DNA of 64,000 bases from Sphingobacterium sp. (lineage in GTDB: Bacteria > Bacteroidota > Bacteroidia > Sphingobacteriales > Sphingobacteriaceae), in assembly GCA_031277685.1 (NCBI GenBank), contig JAITLV010000298.1, positions 1 to 64,000 on the forward strand, read 5' to 3'. The translations under genes were made by a program, and so were the position numbers. The notes under the pieces were generated by a model, which was not told where the DNA came from, ran no database searches, and worked only from the letters and a program-made list of their open reading frames with translations. Shown here piece after piece: positions 19,301-27,551 of this stretch (the stretch's first letter is position 1; the number at the start of each line of letters is the position of its first letter).

Positions 19301-22300
19301 AACAGTTTTCCACATGATTGAGGAGCGTCTTTATTCGTTCCTTGTCTGCGTTAACGGCAGCCATGGCACCGGGGTCGCCATCTTCTACTGCATCTAATAT
19401 AGATTGCGCACGCTTGCTGCTCAGTTCAACGAGTTGTTCTTCATCAAATACACCAGCGAAGCATAGCGCTGGTAACTCACCGTAACTATGACCGGCCAAC
19501 ATATCAGGAACAATACCCAATGATTGAAGGAATTTGGCTAAAGCCAAATCGACGATGCCCAAAAGCGGTTGAGCCAAACGTGTATCTTTAATGGTCTCTT
19601 TTTGTTGTTTTAAAGATTCTGTATCAAATGTAGTTGGCGGAAAGACTACTTTTTCCAGTGCTGGATGTTGTGCGATAAGTTTTCGCATTGCTGGGAAAAC
19701 GACAAAAAGATCACGTGCCATATTGATACGTTGACTACCTTGTCCAGGGAAAAGGAATGCTGTTTTTCCCCCGCGTTTATTGACGATAAAGGTATCTTTG
19801 CTTTCGATGCCGGACAATACCAATTCGATTTTCATCATCAGATCTTCGGCACTGTCGGCTACAATGCTAAGCTGAATAATTTTTTCAGAGGCTATGGCCA
19901 AACTGTAGGCAATATCTTTTAATGGTAGGCTGTCGTTGATATCCAATAATGCTTTCACCTGGCTCAATTGACCCTTTGCTTCCTCATAATTATCGCCGCG
20001 GAAAACAAACAGTTCGGATGGCCAGGATTGCAGTGCAATAGCACTGTTGTCTTGCGGATGGTTAGCAATGACAGCGTGGAAATTTGTTCCGCCAAACCCA
20101 AAGGCACTAATACCAGCGTAGCGTCTGTTTTCTTCCCATAAACCAGTTTCGGAATGGAAAGCAAAAGGGCTAGTTTGTGCATTGTAGTAAGCATTTGGCT
20201 GTTTAAGATGAAGTGTTGGAGGCTTTACACCATGATATACGGCCAGAGATGCTTTGATGAGTCCTGCTAATCCAGCCGCGCATTTTGTATGTCCAATTTG
20301 TGTTTTGACCGAACCTAAATGCGTTTGTGCAGGGAGAGCCCCTGAGCGACTAAATAAATTCGTCAGTGCGCTTAGTTCTGTTTTGTCGCCAACGACTGTC
20401 CCTGTACCATGAGCTTCCACTAGGCCAACCGATGCAGCACTGATACCCGCTTGGTTATAGGCACGTTCCAGGGCACGGACCTGCCCGATTTTTCGGGGAG
20501 CGGTAAGGCCTAAGGCTTTTCCATCGCTGGATCCACCAACACCTTTGATGACTGAGTAGATTCGGTCTCCGTCGCGTACAGCATCTTCATAGCGTTTAAG
20601 AACAAGGATAGCCACACCTTCACCAAGGGCAATTCCATCGGCTTCACTGTCAAATGTAGCACATCGGCCCTTACGCGAGAGTGCATGGGTGCTGGAAAAC
20701 ATCAGGTAGTCGTTGATTCCGTTATGTAGGTCCGCTCCACCAGCAAGCACCATATCCGATTTGCCTAAGATCAGTTCCTGACAGGCAAGGTCAATCGCGG
20801 CTAAGGATGAAGCACAGGCTGCATCCACCGTGAAATTTCGCCCCCCGAGATCCAATCTGTTGGTAATCCGACCTGCGATAACATTCGCAAGAATACCGGG
20901 GAATGAATCCTCTGTGGTATGGGGCAATGCTGACTTGACTTCCTCGTGAAGTTCACCAAAGACCTGTTTGTAGTATCCTCTAAAACTATAGCTATTGGCC
21001 AGGTCATTACCGCCTTCAGCACCGATAATAACGGAGATATTTTCCCGGTTGATTTGTTTTTCGCCATAACCAGCGTCTTCCATAGCACCTTTGGCAACCA
21101 ATAACGTCAATAATTGTGTTGGCTCAATGGCTGCAAGTGATTGTGGTGGAATCCCGAAGGCTAAGGGATCAAAATCTATTTTTGGAATAAAACCGCCCCA
21201 TTTCGAGTGGGATACATCCGGCCCATCCGCGTCAGGCTGATAGTAAATGTCTTTGTTCCATCGTTCATCAGGAACTTCGGTGACACTATCCTTGCCTAGG
21301 ATAATATTACGCCAAAATTCTTCCAGATTCTTGGCGCCCGGAAAAATACATTCCATTCCAACAATTGCGACATCCAAAGGCTTTTCACTGGATAGTGGTA
21401 CATCCGGTAAGTTTGCTTCCTGAATATAATGTTGATTATGAATACCTACATGTTGGTGTAGTGAATCCAGGGAGAGCACTCGGTCATGCATGGTTGCGAT
21501 CTGACCGATCATATACATCCCAAGATCCAGTTGTTCACTTTTAGGGATATTGATCAGTTTATCACCCTGGCGTTCCACACCTTTGGCTGCTATACGTAAT
21601 CTGCCGACGTTTAATTTCTCAAGTTGTTCCCAGACTACTTTTTTATCTACGCCAGCGGCTAAAAGCTTGGATTTTTCCTGGTTAAAGTGCTGCGCAAAGG
21701 TCGTATTCAGACAACGTGTTTCATGCCCTGGAGCTGTTTCTAGCAGAACTGTATCTTTGGCCCGCATGGCCTGTATCTGAAACTCTTCCTGAATCGCTCC
21801 AGTACTGACAGCTTCTTGGGTATACAGGTAAGCGGTTCCCATTAGTACCCCTATTTTTACACCGCGGGCAGCTAATGGAGCTGCCATGATGGAAACGAAC
21901 GCTGTGGAGAACGCATTATGAATTCCACCAGCAAAGAAGACGCTGATCTGTTCTGGGTGATCCTCCTTCAGGATGCGTTCAATTTGCTTCTCCCATAGGA
22001 CAGTACTTGAAAGGGGACCTACGTGACCACCGCATTCGCGCCCTTCAAAAATAAAATTTTTTGCTCCTTCTTTTAAAAAGATGTCGAGCAGCGCTGGTGA
22101 GGGGACGTGTAGAAATGTTGTTATGCCTGCTTTTTCAAAGACCTTTGCTTGTGCTGGTCGGCCACCCGCAATCAGGACAATAGGTGGTTTGGCTTCGAGG
22201 ATATAGGTACTTTGTTCTTCACGTAATTCCTGGGGCGCAAAACCTAAGATGCCAACGCCCCAGGTATTATCAGCAGCTAGTTCTTTGGTTTCCATGATCA

Positions 22301-23309
22301 AAGCCTTAGCTTGTTCACCACGGAGTAGCGACAAAGCCACAAAAGGCAGTGCTCCGGCGTCTGCAACAGCTTGGGCGAAAGCGGGGACATCACTGACACG
22401 AGTCATTGGGCCTTGGGCAATTGGATAACGAAGACCAAGCTGTTTTGCGAGTGCATTGTGCTGGTTGATTGGTTGTATGGCCTTGGCTTGCTTCAAATGG
22501 CCATACATAGCTTCCTTAAATCCAAAAATAAGTTTGTTTAGCGTTCTGAAATCTTCGTAAAGATCGGTTGCCAAAGCGATGTCTTGTCCCATAGGGATGT
22601 AACTTGTTGCTGGATCTAGGTCTGTAAAATACGAACTGAGTTCTATTTTATCGACCTGGTCTGATAGTGGTGGTGAATTTGGTCTTACCAGTACCCGATG
22701 GTTGGCAATAACTCGGGTTTCTGTCCCATTTAATTTTCCACAGAGCGTTTTGAATTCCTGTGGAACCGAAGTTTCCGGGAAAAGGGCGAGTTGGCTGTCT
22801 AATACAATTCCAGTTGCACCAAGCGCTTTTGCAGCAGCAGCGGTATGAAGACCTATGCCCCCCTGTACCCATACAGGTATGGACTGGACTTCTTTGATAA
22901 TACGTTGGAAGAGAACAAATGTGGATTCATATCCAACCTGTCCTCCGGCTTCATTACCTTTGATGATAATTCCTTTTGCATCAAGTTGTTGTGCTTGTAG
23001 AGCCTCCTCTAGGCTATTGACTTGGTATACAATGGAGAGGTGTGCGGCGACAGGTATTGAAGAGCCAAAGGGAAGAACGACAATACTTACTTTCTCCGGA
23101 ATTTGCAGCGATAGTAGTCTGTCATCTGGAAAATAAATTCCATACGTAAATATAGCAGTCTGATCAAGTTGATTCAGTGCTTCCTGAGCGTCGGCTAAGT
23201 CATATCCCAAACTTAATACGGGAAATGCACCCGCTTGATGGAGTTTAGACATTAGACTGACGTCAGGCTTTTCAAAAGGCGTTAATCCAATAATGGTTAA
23301 ATTTTTCAT
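16326..23309 (-). CDS. PfaD/PfaA-like megasynthase NPD-NPD-KS-AT-ACP-ACP-KR
   Basis: Protein of 2,327 residues and first gene of the operon. Two nitronate-monooxygenase/PfaD-like regions come first: residues about 1-215 (GNEAGGQVGYEST near 118) and 280-590 (YPIAQGPMTRVSD near 294; GGHVGPLSS near 428). The second keeps the His of the GHxG motif; the first has Gln instead. Then a KS (about 645-1070; DAACASSL with Cys near 830, HGTGTVVGD near 967, GHTKCAAG near 1008), an AT (about 1180-1480; GHSYGE near 1272, FHSPL near 1381), two ACPs (LSIDSIKR near 1681 and 1793) and a ketoreductase (GGGQGI near 2056; FSSIASVYGNKGQTDYAAAN near 2235-2254). The LSIDSIKR ACP motif and KS-AT-ACPn-KR order match PfaA of polyunsaturated fatty acid synthases; the NPD part matches the enoyl reductase PfaD. 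Iterative chain extension with reduction is expected. Confidence 0.94.
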   Translation of the reverse strand: MKNLTIIGLTPFEKPDVSLMSKLHQAGAFPVLSLGYDLADAQEALNQLDQTAIFTYGIYFPDDRLLSLQIPEKVSIVVLPFGSSIPVAAHLSIVYQVNSLEEALQAQQLDAKGIIIKGNEAGGQVGYESTFVLFQRIIKEVQSIPVWVQGGIGLHTAAAAKALGATGIVLDSQLALFPETSVPQEFKTLCGKLNGTETRVIANHRVLVRPNSPPLSDQVDKIELSSYFTDLDPATSYIPMGQDIALATDLYEDFRTLNKLIFGFKEAMYGHLKQAKAIQPINQHNALAKQLGLRYPIAQGPMTRVSDVPAFAQAVADAGALPFVALSLLRGEQAKALIMETKELAADNTWGVGILGFAPQELREEQSTYILEAKPPIVLIAGGRPAQAKVFEKAGITTFLHVPSPALLDIFLKEGAKNFIFEGRECGGHVGPLSSTVLWEKQIERILKEDHPEQISVFFAGGIHNAFSTAFVSIMAAPLAARGVKIGVLMGTAYLYTQEAVSTGAIQEEFQIQAMRAKDTVLLETAPGHETRCLNTTFAQHFNQEKSKLLAAGVDKKVVWEQLEKLNVGRLRIAAKGVERQGDKLINIPKSEQLDLGMYMIGQIATMHDRVLSLDSLHQHVGIHNQHYIQEANLPDVPLSSEKPLDVAIVGMECIFPGAKNLEEFWRNIILGKDSVTEVPDERWNKDIYYQPDADGPDVSHSKWGGFIPKIDFDPLAFGIPPQSLAAIEPTQLLTLLVAKGAMEDAGYGEKQINRENISVIIGAEGGNDLANSYSFRGYYKQVFGELHEEVKSALPHTTEDSFPGILANVIAGRITNRLDLGGRNFTVDAACASSLAAIDLACQELILGKSDMVLAGGADLHNGINDYLMFSSTHALSRKGRCATFDSEADGIALGEGVAILVLKRYEDAVRDGDRIYSVIKGVGGSSDGKALGLTAPRKIGQVRALERAYNQAGISAASVGLVEAHGTGTVVGDKTELSALTNLFSRSGALPAQTHLGSVKTQIGHTKCAAGLAGLIKASLAVYHGVKPPTLHLKQPNAYYNAQTSPFAFHSETGLWEENRRYAGISAFGFGGTNFHAVIANHPQDNSAIALQSWPSELFVFRGDNYEEAKGQLSQVKALLDINDSLPLKDIAYSLAIASEKIIQLSIVADSAEDLMMKIELVLSGIESKDTFIVNKRGGKTAFLFPGQGSQRINMARDLFVVFPAMRKLIAQHPALEKVVFPPTTFDTESLKQQKETIKDTRLAQPLLGIVDLALAKFLQSLGIVPDMLAGHSYGELPALCFAGVFDEEQLVELSSKRAQSILDAVEDGDPGAMAAVNADKERIKTLLNHVENCYLVNYNSPTQCVVAGSTAAIEKLMDLLKQEHISAKKLAVACAFHSPLVARSKELYANVLKDIPFQETQIPVWSNTTTNLYPKSAPEIKARLTDHLVQPVRFVEELQAMYADGARIFIEVGPGKVLTGLTKSCLEQDQLTLYVEDSNRNKLTHLLCMLAQYLGTGRNFSIDKLFEGRQVQSIQLDQPNLYRKNPTIWRVNGQAAHPTTGPLPVNGALPIVNPIKMSNLNNPITTTAEMQPAAERMLQEYLNSMKMLIQAQRDVMLSFLGQSPQVTPMEVYPPVTSNVVADRQIPSAVVQPNLNGNSIATAAVQVPSKDIKSLLLQVVSDKTGYPHEMLGMEMDLEADLSIDSIKRVEIIGTLRSELGTLTLDHANEDTIMEQLAAIKTLNGLVSWLTEFTGVQTESTTHVSTTPANVTTASKPRFSLMELQTAILDIVSEKTGYPKEMLGLDLDLEADLSIDSIKRMEIIAELKTKIGFGDQLEQAEDLMETLAAIKTLNGLASWISEISDTAPEQHLLSRLRFDLTPTDAISAHSTEILQGKRFAIAPDEGQQTLAIKTMLEKHGAIAELVNPENDLAIFDGLIISDIFSATVKHNIIDQVDLIKKMDLDRAKWVYLISDIPAHVEKTNDTHALRHYQGYPGLFKSLAREFEQTNCRLISLNTPKETDQIAEITLKEILTTDKTVEVIYKNDQRHTVDIIPSPLSTGSEEVQIQLDQKSVVLVLGGGQGITSELVKHMSASYPCTYILVGRSVDPRKDTPISKDLETMTSKEQIRAHLIQSGLFHAPVQIEKETLRIYKNNQILRTIRDMERLGNTVVYESLDLCDETGLTALLHQIYEKYGQLDGVIHGAGLLEDKLFKQKTTSSFGRVFDTKVKPLRVLAEQLRSDCQFVVLFSSIASVYGNKGQTDYAAANSVLDDYANVLNKRLKGKVISINWGPWKGAGMVSQTLETEYERRGISLIPLDEGKEIFLNEIKYGTESQVLIMSGNNW

Positions 23310-23847
23310 GCATTGATGATATTGAAAATATAATAGCAGGAGATCCCATAACAGAAACCAAGACCGTTTGGTGCTGGTAGGAGGGCTGTTATAGTAGGAT
23401 AAAAGTAGTTAATTTATGTTATATTTTTAATAATTAAGGTAATTTGGTAATGATTTTTTAACAAAAAAGTAGTAAATGCCTGAGTATTATTAACCAAGAA
23501 GCTACAAATTTATTGAAATTCGGTTTTAACCCTATTTATTGCACTGTGTTTTGAGAAAAATAAATAATTCCTTTATATATGAATAACTAAATGGATAATT
23601 TTATCTCAAAAGTCTGTTTGAATTAGGTATTATTACAATTATATAGTGTTCAATGTTTTTTAATCGTCAATAAGCGGGTCTGTTTGGTCAATTTTTATAT
23701 TGGTAGCATATTGAACATGTTGATTAATGTACTTGGTATACCTGAGTTATATTTAATCTTTTAGTTAAATATAAATAATGGGCAATATATCAGTTGATTA
23801 GTCTTATTTTTGATTTTTCGTTTGCATGGGAATTGCAAGAAGCGTAT
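23310..23847 (+). other. AT-rich intergenic region upstream of the lipid operon
   Basis: About 540 bases between the first gene of the leftward lipid operon and the leader of tRNA-Pro copy 2. It is very AT-rich and I see no convincing open frame or strong hairpin. The operon promoter must lie here; on the minus strand TATATTTTC (about 23,325-23,335) is near the TAnnTTTG consensus but imperfect. The length is unusual for this compact neighbourhood and fits a regulated promoter or a junction of islands. Confidence 0.5.
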
Positions 23848-23882
23848 ATTTGTGCCACACAAAAACAAAGGTGATACCTTTT

Positions 23883-23956
23883 CGGGGTGTAGCGTAGCCC
23901 GGTATCGCGCCACATTTGGGATGTGGAGGTCGTAGGTTCGAATCCTGCCACCCCGA
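23883..23956 (+). tRNA. tRNA-Pro (anticodon UGG), copy 2, attachment site of the element
   Basis: All 74 bases equal copy 1 at 2,213, including anticodon TGG and no encoded CCA. About 32 bases of leader are also shared (one extra A). A good promoter is present: TTTG near 23,820, 19 bases, then TATATTTG ending near 23,856. The last 14 bases plus the next C are the left att core of the conjugative element, so insertion leaves the tRNA intact. Its original terminator has been displaced to 62,355 and replaced by the hairpin at 23,981. Confidence 0.96.
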
Positions 23957-23957
23957 C
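23943..23957 (+). repeat. attL core repeat
   Basis: TCCTGCCACCCCGAC, the 3' end of tRNA-Pro copy 2. The same 15 bases occur at 62,337-62,351. Tyrosine integrases of this type commonly recombine in the 3' end of a tRNA gene. Confidence 0.85.
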
Positions 23958-23980
23958 AGCATAGGTGTTAAAGCCTATCA

Positions 23981-24013
23981 AAAACCCTCTAAATATCACA
24001 TTTAGAGGGTTTT
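23981..24013 (+). terminator. terminator carried by the element, now serving tRNA-Pro
   Basis: AAAACCCTCTAAAT (23,981-23,994) pairs with ATTTAGAGGGTTTT (24,000-24,013) and a T run follows. It sits 24 bases after the tRNA and replaces the displaced native terminator. It also shields integrase from tRNA transcription. Confidence 0.88.
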
Positions 24014-24208
24014 TTTATTTATTTGATACCAAAACGAACCAAGGAATATCAAGGTTTTTATGCCCTATTCCACACCCTATTCTTTTCTCTTATTATTGTT
24101 TTTAACTATTTGAAAATCAATATTTTGATTTATTTTGTGGTCTTTTGTTGCCGTTGGGTTTTTGTGCAATATAAGTATTCCAAAATAGGTCAGAAAGGAG
24201 CAAAGTGT

Positions 24209-25459
24209 ATGAAAAGCCAACATACTTTCAGTATTCTTTTCTTTCTAAAAAAGGATAAGGCCAGCGGAGGGAAAGCTCCGCTTTATGCTCGAATTACGGT
24301 TGACGGCGAGTTTGCCGATGTTTCATTAAAAGAGAGAGTGGAAATCTCCGCATGGAACCAAAAGAAGCAAAAACTCAGCGGTACAGATGACGACCAACGG
24401 ATAAAAGAAAAAGTCCGTATCACGGAGAGGGACATCAATACCGCATACGATGACCTAAAACTTGCGAAGCGTTCCCTAAGTGCCGAAACAGTTAAAGCTA
24501 AATATCTCGGTGAGGAAGAGGATAAACAAGTCACTCTTCTATGGCTAATTGAATACCATAATACGGAAATAGGGAAGCTCTTGACCGAAGGTACAATGAA
24601 AAACTATAGGTCAACCGAAAAATTCATTATAGAATATATTAGAAGTAAACGGAAGACCGACTTATCACTGGATAGTTTGGATAACCGTTTTATAATGGAG
24701 TTCGATATTTTCCTTCGAACCAAGAAACCTGAAAGAGGGCAAAAACCATGTGGCAACAATACGGTGATGAAGCACATGGAGCGCCTAAAAAAGATGATAG
24801 GCATCGCCCTTAATAATGAGTGGATGAAGAGTAGCCCTTTCACACATTTTAAACGGAAGATTATCAGAAAAGATAGGGAGCCACTAGATGCTAGGGAACT
24901 CAAAACTTTTGAAGGGACTATAACAACGAGGCTCGGATATGAGCGTGTAAAGGACGAATTTTTATTCAGTTGTTATACGGGCTTAGGGTATGCCGAGATG
25001 TGCAATTTTAAACCATGTCATATCATCGAGGGGCAAGATGGTGAGTTTTGGATTGAAATGGTGAGGAAGAAAACACTCCATACCAGCGAGCAGAAATTCT
25101 TTGTTTTCCTGTTGCCTGAGGCTCTGGCTCTGATTGAAAAGTATAAAGATGACCCTGTATGTTTACAAAGGGGTACCGTTTTTCCAATGTACAGCAATCA
25201 GACTACAAACCGATATTTAAAGGATATTGCAAAGTCTGTAGGAATTGAGAAAAAGGTAACTTTCCATGTGGCTAGACATACCTTTGCAACAACAGTAACA
25301 ATGGAGAATGGTGTAAGCATCGAAAGCGTGTCTGCTCAATTGGGACATGCCAGCATTAGGACTACACAGATATATGCGAAAACCAAAAAGATAAAGGTTG
25401 AAAATGAAATGAAGCTGTTAAGGGATAAGAAAGCAGAAGTCATGTTGCAAGCGGTATAA
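24209..25459 (+). CDS. tyrosine-type site-specific integrase
   Basis: Protein of about 416 residues that integrates and excises the element at tRNA-Pro. The ATG at 24,209 is preferred because AAAGGAG lies 8 bases before it and the protein then begins MKSQHTFSILFFLKK as in Bacteroidota integrases; the frame is open further upstream to 24,023. It has an Arm/N-terminal region (about 1-110), a SAM-like core-binding region (about 110-220) and a catalytic domain. Catalytic residues seen are HVARHTF (near 352-358), LGHASIRTTQIYAK with His near 377 and Tyr near 389. The first catalytic Arg is replaced (TGLGYAEM, near 257), as is known for IntDOT of CTnDOT, which also lacks it. Confidence 0.93.
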   Translation: MKSQHTFSILFFLKKDKASGGKAPLYARITVDGEFADVSLKERVEISAWNQKKQKLSGTDDDQRIKEKVRITERDINTAYDDLKLAKRSLSAETVKAKYLGEEEDKQVTLLWLIEYHNTEIGKLLTEGTMKNYRSTEKFIIEYIRSKRKTDLSLDSLDNRFIMEFDIFLRTKKPERGQKPCGNNTVMKHMERLKKMIGIALNNEWMKSSPFTHFKRKIIRKDREPLDARELKTFEGTITTRLGYERVKDEFLFSCYTGLGYAEMCNFKPCHIIEGQDGEFWIEMVRKKTLHTSEQKFFVFLLPEALALIEKYKDDPVCLQRGTVFPMYSNQTTNRYLKDIAKSVGIEKKVTFHVARHTFATTVTMENGVSIESVSAQLGHASIRTTQIYAKTKKIKVENEMKLLRDKKAEVMLQAV

Positions 25460-25464
25460 ATATA

Positions 25465-25477
25465 TGGGTACTACCCA
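25465..25477 (+). promoter_or_regulatory. quasi-palindrome GGGTACTACCC, putative operator, copy 1
   Basis: TGGGTACTACCCA is a 6+1+6 inverted repeat just after the integrase stop and about 65 bases before the excisionase-like gene. A longer version is found before the tra operon at 49,521. After both copies there is a similar string ending in GTCAA. This looks like the binding site of one regulator. Confidence 0.55.
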
Positions 25478-25539
25478 AGTCGTTGTCAAACAATGCTTTT
25501 TATTACGGACAAATTTACTTCTAATCAAATGGTTAGGAT

Positions 25540-25806
25540 ATGGCAACGTTCGAATTTATAACGAAAGCAGATTTGGAGCAGTTCAAAAGGGAGTTGTTCG
25601 CTGAACTTAGACGGCCTTCAATGCAGGTGCATAAACAGGCAGAACAAAAGGAATGGTTAAAAAGCTACGAGGTAAGAAAACTCTTAAATATGTCAGCAGG
25701 TACATTGGCAACCCTTCGACGAAATGGCACAATAAAATATTCAAAAATTGGAGGCTTAATGTATTATAAGTATGAAGACCTATTAGCATTGATGAACACC
25801 CAATAA
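25540..25806 (+). CDS. excisionase-like helix-turn-helix DNA-binding protein
   Basis: Protein of 88 residues. The C-terminal half, KSYEVRKLLNMSAGTLATLR followed by 'RNGTIKYSKIGGLMYYKYEDLLALM' (about 45-86), is the winged MerR/excisionase-like HTH fold (HTH_17) common in Bacteroidota mobile elements, where a recognition helix is followed by a short wing that fits 'YSKIGG..YYKYEDL'. The N-terminus is a charged helix. It follows the integrase, as excisionase (Xis)-type factors do, and has a palindrome in its upstream region. It probably bends att DNA to favour excision, or regulates nearby promoters; the two roles cannot be separated from sequence. Confidence 0.85.
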   Translation: MATFEFITKADLEQFKRELFAELRRPSMQVHKQAEQKEWLKSYEVRKLLNMSAGTLATLRRNGTIKYSKIGGLMYYKYEDLLALMNTQ

Positions 25807-25830
25807 TTCTTAATTTATAAAGGATATTTA

Positions 25831-26310
25831 CTATGAAAGAGGAATGTTTGGCAAATCATCATCAGGCCATTTAATTTCCTTGCGTTTCAGCATGGAGATA
25901 AATTCCTCTTTCATTTCATCAGTGAGCCATTCAGCTTCATTATGGATGAGAAAGCGAAAATCTGTACCAGTTCTAGGGTAGGCAATGGTTCCAATGAAAA
26001 ACCTATTGGCATAGATATGCCAACTACCGCCCCCGTTTGTCCACCCAATATCTATCACCATCCTTTTCCCTTTAAAATAGAACATCTTTGTAGGTTTCGT
26101 AAACCGTAAAATTAGCGCATCAATAATTGCTTCCCTTAGTCCATCCACCAAATCACCGTAAACATGCTCCCATTTATTCATATTATTTAGGAAAATGAAA
26201 AAGCCATTTTTCCCCCTTAGATTATATTCGCTACAACCTGCATACTTATTTACATAATCAAAATCTATGTTTAAAATCTTTGTTTTATAATATACCACCA
26301 ACTGCTCCAT
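25831..26310 (-). CDS. hypothetical cargo protein
   Basis: Protein of 159 residues that I do not recognise. It is soluble, rich in aromatic residues, with several Gly-rich turns (GWTNGGGSWHIYANRFFIG near 101-118) and an amphipathic C-terminal helix 'TDEMKEEFISMLKRKEIKWP'. No signal peptide, membrane segment or known catalytic motif stands out. It lies on the minus strand, downstream of the AlbA_2-like gene, in a short block of genes with low GC between the excisionase-like gene and the mobilization genes. Such a position is typical of cargo, often defence-related, but nothing in the protein itself proves that. Confidence 0.6.
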   Translation of the reverse strand: MEQLVVYYKTKILNIDFDYVNKYAGCSEYNLRGKNGFFIFLNNMNKWEHVYGDLVDGLREAIIDALILRFTKPTKMFYFKGKRMVIDIGWTNGGGSWHIYANRFFIGTIAYPRTGTDFRFLIHNEAEWLTDEMKEEFISMLKRKEIKWPDDDLPNIPLS

Positions 26311-26402
26311 TGGTGCAATTTTACTAAAAATATTAGTATTTCAAAAAGATGTTGAATAGCTTTTGATGTTTCAGGTATAAATACGACTTGAGAGAATCAA
26401 TG

Positions 26403-27455
26403 CTATAAATCCCAAGGGTCTAAAAGTTCTTTAGTTTCTTCTTTTGTATAATCGAAATGAATGGTTTTCTTACCATCTGCGAATTCATTGCTGCGTACTA
26501 TGATTTCAATTTTTATCTCACTTGGCTGTGAAAAAATCAAGGCAATTTGGCCATTAAAAATATCAGTTGTAATCCCTTTCTGTTTTAAACGAAGGGCAGT
26601 ATGTGTACCTTTTTGCGGTGTAATTTCGTAGATGGCATAAGCAGAATGATTTTGAAACTCAACATTCATATCTATTGGAATGAACGGCGGATATATGTTG
26701 TTTAAATAAGAGGTATGGGCAAACATACTTTTATTGCGTTCATCTTCGTGTATTTTTGCTTCCAAATTTTGTGTGCAGCCAGCTTTAACGCTATTGGTAT
26801 TGTAGATTTTAGCTTCCACATGCAGGTCGATAGAAGTATTTGAAACATTTTCTACATCTACTCGTAAATGTTTTATATAGCCCAGACGGTTCAACTCCGA
26901 AGATTTGAATGTTCCAAGTGTAACTTTGAAATTTATGTCTTCGCTACGGTCTTTAGTACCTAAGCGTTCAGTATAAATTTTTTCAAAATCCTCTCGTCTT
27001 AATTCTCTTGTGGAGGTGCCTGTCCTCACAAATCCTGTACCCGTGCGGTATTGATTGCCCTTAGCGTCATTGTCCCTATATTCTTTCTTAAATAGATACG
27101 GCCTTTTATCGTTGTTAAATATTCTAAAGTATGCCAAACGGTTTCCTTGATGAATAATCTCTTTATATTCAAAGTTTATTTCAGGCTCTATATATTGGTT
27201 TAAAAATTGTTGGTACGATGCTTGGTCATGCAATTCATCAATAGGTTTAAAACCGACCGCTACACCATTTTTTTCCTTGGCTCCTATTATAATAAACTTA
27301 TCCTCTTTATTCATCAGGTTTGCAAAAGCACACATGTCCTTTAGAAATTCGCCTTTCTTAATATTGCCCTTTTCAATGGGATATTGCTCCAGTTTAAAAT
27401 CTAGTTTGGTGTTTTCGCTTTCGTTTTCAATCAGATTGACAATGGTTTCTTTCAT
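26403..27455 (-). CDS. AlbA_2/Schlafen-type putative nucleic-acid-binding protein
   Basis: Protein of 350 residues. The N-terminal 160 residues read like the AlbA_2 (Schlafen AlbA) domain: ENESENTKLDFK near 11-21, 'LKDMCAFANLMNKEDKFIIIGAKEKNGVAVGF' near 38-69, 'YFRIFNNDKRPYLFKKEY' near 109-126 and 'GTGFVRTGTSTRELRREDFEKIY' near 138-160. This domain binds nucleic acid and is found in transcription regulators and in defence proteins. The C-terminal part (about 180-350) is beta-rich and not recognised. No C-terminal ATPase or winged-helix can be seen, unlike the longer ATP-dependent family members. Transcribed leftward, divergent from the gene at 27,552. Role in defence is possible but unproven. 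Confidence 0.8.
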   Translation of the reverse strand: MKETIVNLIENESENTKLDFKLEQYPIEKGNIKKGEFLKDMCAFANLMNKEDKFIIIGAKEKNGVAVGFKPIDELHDQASYQQFLNQYIEPEINFEYKEIIHQGNRLAYFRIFNNDKRPYLFKKEYRDNDAKGNQYRTGTGFVRTGTSTRELRREDFEKIYTERLGTKDRSEDINFKVTLGTFKSSELNRLGYIKHLRVDVENVSNTSIDLHVEAKIYNTNSVKAGCTQNLEAKIHEDERNKSMFAHTSYLNNIYPPFIPIDMNVEFQNHSAYAIYEITPQKGTHTALRLKQKGITTDIFNGQIALIFSQPSEIKIEIIVRSNEFADGKKTIHFDYTKEETKELLDPWDL

Positions 27456-27525
27456 AGCTTTTCTAGTCCTATAAATTTACAATTTTTATGTCATTGTCAG
27501 ACCTCTAATGAGGGTTCGAAATGAG

Positions 27526-27533
27526 TATATTTG
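27526..27533 (+). promoter_or_regulatory. -7 box of the 27,552 gene
   Basis: TATATTTG fits the Bacteroidota TAnnTTTG element and would place the transcript start about 13-15 bases before the ATG at 27,552. No TTG is found at ideal -33 spacing. Confidence 0.5.
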
Positions 27534-27551
27534 TTTAAAATACTCTATACT

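Noticed and set aside
24023..24208. N-terminal 62-residue extension of the integrase from the ATG at 24,023
   Set aside because: The extension is hydrophobic and not typical of integrases; ATG 24,209 has AAAGGAG before it and gives the usual N-terminus.
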